From contig NZ_KQ948996.1 of assembly GCF_001514265.1 (NCBI RefSeq), forward strand, positions 62,001 to 126,000: 64,000 bases of DNA. The letters are read 5' to 3'. Source of the stretch: Streptomyces resistomycificus (lineage in GTDB: Bacteria; Actinomycetota; Actinomycetes; Streptomycetales; Streptomycetaceae). Position numbers and translations under genes: made by a program. Each line of letters begins with the position of its first letter. Position 1 is the first letter of the stretch. A model generated the notes under the pieces. It searched no databases and had not been told where the DNA came from. It saw only the letters and a program-made list of their open reading frames with translations. Below, piece by piece: positions 25,845-32,942 of the stretch.

Positions 25845-26395
25845 CCGGTGCTCCGGCCCGTCCGGCCCGTCCGACCAGGTGCGGTGCGGCCACACCACCG
25901 CGGTGTCGAGTGCGGTGCGGTAGGCGGACGGGCCGGAACACGGGGACGCCGAGACGGGGAGCTGCCCCTGAGTGTCCGAGCAACAGGTGGCGTGTGCCGT
26001 CGTAGCACGTGACCTGAGTGTCCGAGGAACAGGTGGCGTGTGCCGCCGTAGCCGCGCGGGCCCGGCTCGCCGCGGGCGAGGGCGACGCGGCGATCGATCC
26101 GCGCGAGCGTCTCCGTGGGCGGCGCCGCTGCGGGAGCCGGCGGCGGGCCGGCTCGAGCCCCGGGCGGCCGCGCACCATGGTCAGACCCACCTCAAGTGCC
26201 TCCACCGGAAGCCGGCGGCGAACCGGCGAGGCGACGCGGTGCACCGCGCGCGAGCTCCGGCCGTTGTGACTCGCCCCTGGCGGGTGAGGCGCAGACGACG
26301 CTTCCGGGATGCACTGGGAGTGGCGGACGCAAGCGGACCGGCCGCTGCCGGCCGCGCCCGCCGACGGCCCGGGTCGACTCGGCGAGGTGGACACC
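25845..26395. other. 551-bp gap holding a 40-bp direct repeat
   Basis: I see no convincing gene. The main structure is a pair of near-identical 40-bp repeats (25967-26006 and 26013-26052). The rest is GC-rich leader sequence before the MFS exporter. Confidence 0.6.
25967..26052. repeat. 40-bp direct repeat, 46-bp period
   Basis: Copy 1 (25967-26006) and copy 2 (26013-26052) both start CCTGAGTGTCCGAG and end near GCGTGTGCCGYCGTAGC. They differ at two positions and are separated by CACGTGA-like sequence. They lie about 345-430 bp upstream of the MFS exporter gene. Confidence 0.9.
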
Positions 26396-28024
26396 ATGAC
26401 TCATTGGCGGGCTCTGATCGTCCTGGGCACGGCCCAGTTCCTGATGGTCCTGGACACGTCCGTCATGAACGTCTCCATCAGCCAGCTCGTCGAGGACTTC
26501 GACACCGAGGTCACCGCCATCCAGGCCGTCATCACCCTGTACGCGCTGGTCATGGCGGCCTTCATGATCATCGGGGGCCGGTTCGGCGACGTACTGGGAC
26601 GAAGGCGCCTCTTCCTGCTCGGGCTCGGCGTCTACGCCATCGGGTCGGCCCTGACCGCAATGGCTCCCACACTGTGGGTGCTCGCACTGGGCTGGTCGGT
26701 CATCGAGGGACTCGGGGCCGCGATGGTGCTGCCGGCGATGGCGGCCCTCGTCGCCGAGTCCTACCGGGGGCGGGACCGGGCCGTCGCCTACGGAGTCATC
26801 GGCGGACTGGCCGGGGCGGGGATCGCGGTGGGCCCGCTGCTGGGCGGCTGGGTCACCACGTACCTGACCTGGCGGCTGGTCTTCGCCGGTGAGGTCGTGG
26901 TCGTCCTGGTCGTTCTGCTCTTCCGCCGGGTGATCACGGAGACCCCCCGGACCGGTCCCCGCCCTCAGCTCGACGGTGTAGGCGCCGCGCTCTCGGCGGG
27001 CGGTCTGGCGCTGGGCGTCCTCGGAGTGCTGCAGAGCAGCACCTGGGGGTGGGTGCAGCCCCGCAACCCGCCCTTCACCGTCTTCGGGTTCGCGCCGACG
27101 CTGTTCGTCATCGGCGCGGGAATCGCCGTACTGGCCGTCTTCGTGCGCTGGGAACACCACCGGGAGGCGCGCGGCACCGATCCCCTCGTCCACCTGCCCC
27201 TGCTGCGCAAGCCCACCCTGCGCTCCGGCCTGCTGGCGTTGCTCTGCCAGAACCTCATCCTGCTCGGCCTGTTCTTCACCATCCCGCTGTACCTGCAGGT
27301 GGTTCAGGGATTCGACGCCTTCCAGACGGGGCTGCGTCTGCTCCCCGTGTCCGTCACCATGCTCGCGGCCTCCATGTGTGCCGCACCGCTGGCGCGGGTC
27401 GCGGGGCCGCGCCGGGTGGTCCGCATCGGTCTGCTGACCCTGGCCGCGGCCATCGTGTGGCTGCTGGCCACCATCGACCCGGTCATCGACGACGGGCAGT
27501 TCGCCGGAGCCATGGCCCTGCTCGGGGTGGGCATGGGCCTGCTCGCCTCGCAGCTCGGCAACGTCGTGCAGTCGAGCGTGGGCGAGGCGGAGCGCAGCGA
27601 GGTCGGCGGGCTCCAGTTCACGGCGCAGAACCTCGGCTCCGCCCTGGGCACCGCGCTCATCGGATCGCTGCTCATCGGTTCCCTGGCCCACGCCTTCACC
27701 ACGCAGGTGGAGGACGACGCGCGGCTGTCGGAGGAAGCCCGCCGGCAGACGAGTGTCGCCCTCGAAGCCGGGATCAGCTTCGTCCCCACCGACCAGGTAC
27801 GTGCGGCGGCCGAGCGCGCGGGACTCCCACCGTCCGAGGTCGACGCCCTGGTCGACTCCTACGCGTCGGCGCAGCTGGACGGGTTGAAGGCGGCGATCCT
27901 CGCCGCCGGGGGCATCACGCTGGCCGCCTTCGTCGTCACCCCGCACCTGCCGACCGGACGGACAGCCCGAAAGGGGCAGGCCGACACCGCCGCCCCCGCC
28001 GACGCGCCCGGCCCGAACCACTGA
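26396..28024 (+). CDS. MFS drug-exporter-type transporter (DHA2, 14 helices)
   Basis: A 542-residue inner-membrane antiporter of the EmrB/QacA type with about fourteen helices. Typical features are QFLMVLDTSVMNVSISQL in helix 1, motif A GGRFGDVLGRRRLFLLG, and motif C-like GLAGAGIAVGPLLGGWVTT near helix 5. A hydrophilic loop containing SEEARRQTSVALEAGISFVP precedes the last helix. I chose ATG 26396 because GCGAGGTGG lies just upstream and the helix begins at once; an earlier in-frame start at 26309 adds a non-family leader. The substrate is unknown; multidrug or metabolite efflux is likely. No local regulator is apparent. Confidence 0.88.
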   Translation: MTHWRALIVLGTAQFLMVLDTSVMNVSISQLVEDFDTEVTAIQAVITLYALVMAAFMIIGGRFGDVLGRRRLFLLGLGVYAIGSALTAMAPTLWVLALGWSVIEGLGAAMVLPAMAALVAESYRGRDRAVAYGVIGGLAGAGIAVGPLLGGWVTTYLTWRLVFAGEVVVVLVVLLFRRVITETPRTGPRPQLDGVGAALSAGGLALGVLGVLQSSTWGWVQPRNPPFTVFGFAPTLFVIGAGIAVLAVFVRWEHHREARGTDPLVHLPLLRKPTLRSGLLALLCQNLILLGLFFTIPLYLQVVQGFDAFQTGLRLLPVSVTMLAASMCAAPLARVAGPRRVVRIGLLTLAAAIVWLLATIDPVIDDGQFAGAMALLGVGMGLLASQLGNVVQSSVGEAERSEVGGLQFTAQNLGSALGTALIGSLLIGSLAHAFTTQVEDDARLSEEARRQTSVALEAGISFVPTDQVRAAAERAGLPPSEVDALVDSYASAQLDGLKAAILAAGGITLAAFVVTPHLPTGRTARKGQADTAAPADAPGPNH

Positions 28025-28178
28025 ACCCGCGAGGCGGCCTCAGGGCCCGCGCCCCGGCCCGGCCAACCGGACACCCGGAGCCCCGCAGTGCCGAGCGCCG
28101 GTGGCGTGCCGACCGCACCGGTGGTGTCCACGCAACGTGCTCGCGGGTCGTCGTGCCGCACGTGTGCCGAACGCGGTA

Positions 28179-28195
28179 TCACCTCCGCAGGGTGA
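28179..28195. promoter_or_regulatory. Shared inverted repeat, copy 1 (TCACC-N7-GGTGA)
   Basis: TCACCTCCGCAGGGTGA lies 81 bp before the 65-residue protein gene. The right flank GGCCCG is shared with copy 3. Confidence 0.7.
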
Positions 28196-28276
28196 GGCCC
28201 GACGGCGTGCCGGGACGGAGGATCGAGCCGAGAGGCACAGCCCGCCTGCCCACGCCACCCCGGGGGAGAGCAGCTG

Positions 28277-28474
28277 ATGCGCTACGAGATCCGCGTCGAG
28301 GGCCAGATGTCGGAGACACTTGCGGCCGCCTTCCCGGAACTTGACCACGTGATCATGTCCGGTCAGACCGTCCTGTTCGGGCCGGTCGTCGACGAGGCGC
28401 ATCTGTACGGGCTGCTCGCCCGCTGTCGGTCGCTGGGACTTAGGGTCCTGGAGATGCGCCAGCCGCCGCGGTGA
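28277..28474 (+). CDS. Small conserved protein of unknown function (65 aa)
   Basis: A 65-residue soluble protein with no signal or membrane segment, beginning MRYEIRVEGQMSETLAAAFPEL and ending LARCRSLGLRVLEMR. The pattern strand, helix (SETLAAAFPEL), two strands around the TVLFGPVVD turn, then helix and strand suggests a compact ferredoxin-like alpha/beta fold. Similar small proteins occur in actinobacterial stress or dormancy gene groups, as far as I recall. ATG 28277 is preceded by GGGGAG at a normal distance. An inverted repeat shared with two following transcription units lies upstream. Function unknown. Confidence 0.7.
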   Translation: MRYEIRVEGQMSETLAAAFPELDHVIMSGQTVLFGPVVDEAHLYGLLARCRSLGLRVLEMRQPPR

Positions 28475-28630
28475 TCCGAGGGGACGGCGGAAGGCTTTCG
28501 GCGCAGACCCCGCCGGAGCGGGCGACAGCGCCGAGCGCCTCGACGAGCGGGTGGCCGGGGTGCTTCGTGGCCACGGCGGTACGTCGCCTGCCTGCCTGTC
28601 CGTCGCCGCGGCGTACGCGTACCGCACGGA

Positions 28631-28647
28631 TCACCCGTCAGGGGTGA
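28631..28647. promoter_or_regulatory. Shared inverted repeat, copy 2
   Basis: TCACCCGTCAGGGGTGA lies 102 bp before the HdeD-like gene. It is extended by flanking GA and TC to a longer dyad (GATCACC and GGTGATC). Confidence 0.75.
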
Positions 28648-28749
28648 TCCGGAGGTCGGCGACGGGCGGGACGCTGGCCCGGCGAGGTCCCGCACGCCGT
28701 TGCCGCCCGTGGTCCGGTAGCGCCCCCTTCGACCTCGCGAGGAGGAGCC

Positions 28750-29403
28750 ATGACCGTGTCGCGTGGTCCGGCACCGCAGGCCGGACCGGACAACTCACCC
28801 GAGACGGGTTACGCACCGGCGGACCCCGCGGAGGTGCTGGCGAAACTCGGGCGGTCCTGGACGTGGATCCTCGGCTCGGCCGTCGCCACGCTCGTGCCCG
28901 GCATCCTGGTGCTGGTCTGGCCGGAGGGGACGCTGCACGTCGTGGCGGTCCTCGTCGGCCTGTACCTGCTCGTGACCGGGGCGTTCCGGTTCGTCGCGGC
29001 CTTCGCGCGCGCAGACCTGGGCGAACGGCTTCCCGGGCTGCTCCTCGCGGTGCTCTACGTCCTGGCCGGGGTGCTGTGCCTGAGGAACCCGTTCCAGACG
29101 ATCGCCGTGCTGTCACTGATCGTCGGGGTCGTCTGGCTGGTGTCCGGCATCCTCACCCTGTACACGGCGCTCGCCGCCAAGGACCTGCCCCATCGCACGT
29201 TCGTCCTGGGTGCCGCGCTGATCGGCATCGTCGCGGGCATCGTGGTGCTGGCCCTGCCGGCCGAGTCGGCCCGGGTACTGACGCGACTGCTCGGGCTGTG
29301 GCTCGTGGTGCTCGGTCTGGTCGAGGTGGCGCTCGCCTTCGCGTGGCGGTCCGCACTCGGCAGGGCGGGACAGCGGTCGCCCGGCGGCACCGGGCCGGGC
29401 TGA
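28750..29403 (+). CDS. HdeD/DUF308 family membrane protein
   Basis: A 217-residue membrane protein with six hydrophobic helices after a 40-residue hydrophilic N-terminus. The repeated helix pairs with short loops (LVPGILVLVWPEGTLHVVAVLVGLYLL, LLAVLYVLAGVLCLRNPFQT, IVGVVWLVSGILTLYTAL) are typical of DUF308, the family of the acid-resistance protein HdeD. ATG 28750 has a perfect GAGGAGG site 5-6 nt upstream. The molecular function in actinobacteria is unknown. The copy-2 inverted repeat lies upstream, suggesting it shares control with its neighbours. Confidence 0.85.
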   Translation: MTVSRGPAPQAGPDNSPETGYAPADPAEVLAKLGRSWTWILGSAVATLVPGILVLVWPEGTLHVVAVLVGLYLLVTGAFRFVAAFARADLGERLPGLLLAVLYVLAGVLCLRNPFQTIAVLSLIVGVVWLVSGILTLYTALAAKDLPHRTFVLGAALIGIVAGIVVLALPAESARVLTRLLGLWLVVLGLVEVALAFAWRSALGRAGQRSPGGTGPG

Positions 29404-29462
29404 GACGTGGCATGGGCGCACACGCCGTCGCCGTGAGTCACGCGCCGTGGCCGGTGTCAGTC

Positions 29463-29479
29463 TCACCCTCCGGGGGTGA
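29463..29479. promoter_or_regulatory. Shared inverted repeat, copy 3
   Basis: TCACCCTCCGGGGGTGA lies 80 bp before the SHOCT membrane protein gene. Its right flank GGCCCG matches copy 1. Confidence 0.75.
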
Positions 29480-29559
29480 GGCCCGCCACGCCTTGCCGTG
29501 CGCACGCTGAGAACGTCACGGATCGGTTGCTGGGCGGACGCCCGGGACGGAGGAGAGAA

Positions 29560-30027
29560 ATGAGTGGACAGGTGTACCTCGCGTACGACTATCCGCTGCT
29601 GAGCGTCTTCTGGTCCATGCTGCTGTTCTTCCTGTGGATCATGTGGTTCGTGCTGCTCTTCCGGATCGTCGTCGACATCTTCCGCGACGACCGACTGAGT
29701 GGCTGGGCCAAGGCCGGCTGGCTGGTGTTCGTCATGGTCCTGCCCTTCCTGGGCGTGTTCGTCTACGTGATCGCCCGCGGCAGGAACATGGGCCAACGGG
29801 AGGTGGCACAGGCGCGTGAGCAGCAGAAGGCCTTCGACTCCTACATCAGGGAGACGGCCCAGGGCGGCGGACGCCCCAGCAGTGTCGACGAGCTCGCCAG
29901 GCTGTCGGAGATCCGTGCCCGTGGCGACATCTCCGACGAGGAGTTCCGGAGAGCGAAGGAACTGGTCCTGAGCGGCGCGGGTCCGTCGGAGGGCGCTGGA
30001 GCCCACACGCCCGCCGCCGGTCGCTGA
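29560..30027 (+). CDS. PLDc_N/SHOCT membrane protein
   Basis: A 155-residue protein. Residues 14-38 and 53-73 are two transmembrane helices in the PLDc_N arrangement (WSMLLFFLWIMWFVLLF and WLVFVMVLPFLGVFVYVIA). A charged linker follows. Residues about 107-136 form a SHOCT motif, SVDELARLSEIRARGDISDEEFRRAK. Such proteins are common in actinobacterial stress clusters; SHOCT is thought to mediate oligomerisation or protein contact. ATG 29560 has ACGGAGGAG upstream. The next membrane gene starts 33 bp after its stop, so they form an operon behind the copy-3 repeat. Confidence 0.85.
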   Translation: MSGQVYLAYDYPLLSVFWSMLLFFLWIMWFVLLFRIVVDIFRDDRLSGWAKAGWLVFVMVLPFLGVFVYVIARGRNMGQREVAQAREQQKAFDSYIRETAQGGGRPSSVDELARLSEIRARGDISDEEFRRAKELVLSGAGPSEGAGAHTPAAGR

Positions 30028-30060
30028 GCACACCGAACGAGAGCGAAACGAGGCAACAGG

Positions 30061-30489
30061 ATGACCGCGACACACACCGGGCACGCGCACACGACCGGTC
30101 GGCCCCTGGCCGAAGGCCTCACGGTCTTCGCAGCCGTCATGCTCATGATCGCAGGGGTGCTCGACATCTGCCGGGGCATCATGGCCATCGCCGACGACGA
30201 GGTCTTCGTCACGACCCGCAACTACGTGTTCGAGTTCGATCTCACCGGCTGGGGCTGGATCCACCTCATCCTGGGCGCCCTCGCCGTGATCATCGCACTC
30301 GGACTGTTCCAGGCCTCGCTGTGGGCCCGGGTCGCCGGCGTGGCCATCGCCGGGCTCATCATCGTCGCCAACTTCCTTTCCCTGCCGTACTACCCGGTCT
30401 GGTCGATCGTGATGATCGCCTTCTCGGCGTTCATCATCTGGGCCCTGTGCGTGGTCAAGTCCGACCGGACCGCCGGCCGGCTCGACTGA
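30061..30489 (+). CDS. DUF7144-type four-helix membrane protein
   Basis: A 142-residue protein with four helices at about 20-42, 65-85, 89-107 and 111-133. The sequence LTVFAAVMLMIAGVLDICRGIMAI, then FDLTGWGWIHLILGALAVIIALGLF, and LPYYPVWSIVMIAFSAFIIWALC matches the DUF7144 pattern with its WGWxHLxxG motif. It is cotranscribed with the SHOCT protein gene. Function unknown. It closes a run of four small genes that look like a stress-response group. Confidence 0.85.
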   Translation: MTATHTGHAHTTGRPLAEGLTVFAAVMLMIAGVLDICRGIMAIADDEVFVTTRNYVFEFDLTGWGWIHLILGALAVIIALGLFQASLWARVAGVAIAGLIIVANFLSLPYYPVWSIVMIAFSAFIIWALCVVKSDRTAGRLD

Positions 30490-30667
30490 GCACCGCGCGA
30501 CCTGTGACGGCGTGAGACCCGCCGGCCGCGGTGTCTCGCGCCCGCGGGATCAGGGCAGGAGCGGAACGGACGGCCCACGGTCTGCGGCGGCGGTCGAGGC
30601 CGTACCGCTCCAGGCGGGCATGGTGTCCGGGTTGATGGCGGTGGCCGCCACGGCCTCCCTGGCGGGA

Positions 30668-32152
30668 TCACCGACGGGACCGGACGGCACGAACGGCTTC
30701 CGGCGAACCGATCTGCAGGAGCGCCTCGGACACGGCGTCGCGCACCCATTCCCTCTCGTGCCTCAAGACCCGCACCAGCGCGGAAACGGCCGCGTCCGCC
30801 TTCAGTGAGCCCAACGACAGCGCGGCTGCCCGGACGACGTTGGGGTCGTCGTCGAGGGCGTCGACCAGGAGCGACACGGCCCGGACGTCAGCCAGGGTGC
30901 CGAGCGCCTGCGCGCTGTACATCCGTACGACGAGATCCGTGTCGTGGAGCAGTCGCGCCAGCGTGGCGAGCGTGTCCCCGGGAAACCGGGTCCAGTCGAG
31001 CGTCTGGACCGCGGTGCTGCGCACCGTGCCGTCGGGGTCGGCAAGGGCCGGCGCGACGAGTGCCGGGGTGGACGGGGCACCGATGCGCCCCAGCGCTGCG
31101 ACGGCCTCCCATCGGGTGCGCGCGTTCGGGGCGCTCAATCGCTCGGCAAGCGCCGGCACGGCGGCCGCGTCGCCGATCTTGCCGAGTGCCTCGATCGCGT
31201 GCCACTGCCGGACCGCATCAGGGTGCCGGGCCATCTCGACCAGGAACGGGACAGCCGCTGCGGCGGGGCCTCCGATGCCTCCCAGACCGTCCACCGCGGG
31301 AAGGGACCCGTCGCGCGCCTCCTGGAGGAGGACGGGCACGGCCGCCGGGTCGCGCACGCCCGCCAACGCCTCCCTGGCGGAGTGCGCCACTCCGTAGCCC
31401 GGGTAGGTGGCCGCCTCCCGGAGCGCGGACAGGGCCGGGCTCCCGAGTTTGGCGAGCGCCCCCGCGGCGTGCCTGCTGTCGTAGTAGTCCCCACGTCGCA
31501 TGACGCGCAGCAACTGCGCGATGGTCTCGTCGAGCGCGGCACCGATGTTGCCCAGCGCATCCGCGGCCGCCGCTCGCACCGTCTCGTTCGAGTCGCTCAG
31601 GACGTCCGTGAGGGCGGGCACCGCAGGCCGCGCGAGGCTTCCCATGGCCGCCAGATCGTCCGCCGCGCGGATGCGCTCACGGGCTGATCCGCTCGCCAGT
31701 TGACGCTGCGCCGCGTGGAGCTTCGCGTGGGCGGGGGCCACGACCGCCAGGATGCGGTCGATGCCGCGGTCCCAGTCCTCGTACAGGTTGACCCACTGCA
31801 GGGAACGCAGTGTCTCCCCGGCGCCGATATCGCGGTCCGGGACCTCGCACTCGTTGAGCAGGACCGGGATGAACCACGCACGTGACGTCGTGCGGCACCG
31901 GAGTTCGTCGATGGCCAGCACCAACTCCTCGTTCATGTAGGACCGGCTGCGCTCGTGGTACTCCCGGGAGAAGCAGGCGATGAAGAAGTCTCCGCGCGCG
32001 ATGGCCTCCCGGATGGCGGTCGCCCACCGGACGCCGGGCGCCAGACGGTCGCGGTCCAGCCAGACGTCGACCTCGAAGGCGCGGAGTGTCCGGGCGAGAC
32101 GTACGACGGTCGTGCGGTTCTCACCGACGTACGACAGGAACGTCCTGTTCAT
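30668..32152 (-). CDS. TIR-HEAT protein, candidate NADase/defence effector
   Basis: A 494-residue protein. Residues 1-140 form a TIR domain: TFLSYVGENRTTVVRLARTL, then VDVWLDRDRLAPGVRWATAI, then FFIACFSREYHER, ending SYMNEELVLAI. Glu75/Glu76 fall where bacterial TIR NADases have the catalytic Glu, after the S-x-x-Y segment. Residues about 155-490 are roughly ten HEAT/PBS-lyase-like repeats, for example RPAVPALTDVLSDSNETVRAAAADALGNIG and PAAVPVLLQEARDGSLPAVDGLGGIG shortened here by variation. There is no signal peptide or helix. TIR domains in bacteria often degrade NAD+ upon phage or stress sensing, and HEAT arrays could be the sensor or scaffold. No partner gene is adjacent. Confidence 0.85.
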   Translation of the reverse strand: MNRTFLSYVGENRTTVVRLARTLRAFEVDVWLDRDRLAPGVRWATAIREAIARGDFFIACFSREYHERSRSYMNEELVLAIDELRCRTTSRAWFIPVLLNECEVPDRDIGAGETLRSLQWVNLYEDWDRGIDRILAVVAPAHAKLHAAQRQLASGSARERIRAADDLAAMGSLARPAVPALTDVLSDSNETVRAAAADALGNIGAALDETIAQLLRVMRRGDYYDSRHAAGALAKLGSPALSALREAATYPGYGVAHSAREALAGVRDPAAVPVLLQEARDGSLPAVDGLGGIGGPAAAAVPFLVEMARHPDAVRQWHAIEALGKIGDAAAVPALAERLSAPNARTRWEAVAALGRIGAPSTPALVAPALADPDGTVRSTAVQTLDWTRFPGDTLATLARLLHDTDLVVRMYSAQALGTLADVRAVSLLVDALDDDPNVVRAAALSLGSLKADAAVSALVRVLRHEREWVRDAVSEALLQIGSPEAVRAVRSRR

Positions 32153-32867
32153 GCATCCTCCGAAGACCCTGACGGTCGGTCATGAGCCTCAGCGTGACAG
32201 TCCCTCGTGTGTACGTCACCACCACCCGCCTCGCGGCTCCGTCCCGCGGTCGCGGCCGCCGATGGTTTGGCATCTGGTCCATACCAAAGTCATGACCTGC
32301 TCATCCTTCACTTCTTAAATCACGTACTGAACTAAGCGTCCGCCAGGGCTCGTTACCGCGCTCGTGCCCAGCCCGCGCCGCCAAGGTGGCGGCGCAGAAG
32401 AACGGCGGCGGCCGTACGGCGCAGCCGAAGCCGCGTGCGACCCGAGTGGTCCGGCGCGATGGGCGTGAGCCGATGGGGCTCGGTGCTTTGCTTTCCGGTG
32501 GCGGCTGTCATGATGTCGTCCCCCTCTGACAGCGCCTCCTGGCCGGCAAGGTCGGCGTCATGACGCAGGGTCATCGGCTCGCCATCGCCGGCGAGCATCA
32601 CCGCCAGATTTACCGCCTCCCCACGGGACAGTGCCCGTTGCCACACGATCGCAGCCTGCGCGGTGGCGTCTGCGAACGCGCCGGTGAGGCCAGTGACATC
32701 GGCGAGATCGGTGAGGTCGGACGGCAGACGGGATCCGGAGCGGGCGACGACTCCGACGTTTCGCTGCCGTCCGCGCCGTCGCGCTGGGTCGGTCCCGGCC
32801 GCCCGGACGCCACATTCCGGGCCCGTCGCCCAGGGTTTGAGTCGGCCACTATCTGATTGATCATCAT
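32153..32867. other. 715-bp gap without a convincing gene
   Basis: Several short open frames occur on both strands but none has a recognisable motif or good ribosome site. The segment 32265-32345 is AT-richer and holds a DasR-like element. A minus-strand frame at 32353-32646 is possible but unsupported. Confidence 0.5.
32275..32286. promoter_or_regulatory. DasR-like (dre) element, weak
   Basis: TGGTCCATACCA differs at two of 12 positions from the TGGTCTAGACCA core of Streptomyces DasR sites. It lies 123 bp upstream of the TIR-HEAT gene with no chitin or aminosugar gene next to it. Confidence 0.3.
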
Positions 32868-32889
32868 GTTACTTGATTTCTCAAGTAAC
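32868..32889. promoter_or_regulatory. Perfect 9-bp inverted repeat upstream of the peptidase gene
   Basis: GTTACTTGA (32868-32876) and TCAAGTAAC (32881-32889) flank TTTC. This AT-rich dyad ends 53 bp before the tripeptidyl aminopeptidase start. It has the look of a MarR- or GntR-type operator. Confidence 0.7.
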
Positions 32890-32942
32890 TTGGGACCAAG
32901 CTTTGCTCCGTCTGTGAACTCTTGATTCATGGAGGAACGTCT

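Noticed and set aside
26192..28021. A 609-codon minus-strand open frame
   Set aside because: It is antisense to the MFS exporter and shows only low-complexity Gly, Gln, Arg and Asp sequence.
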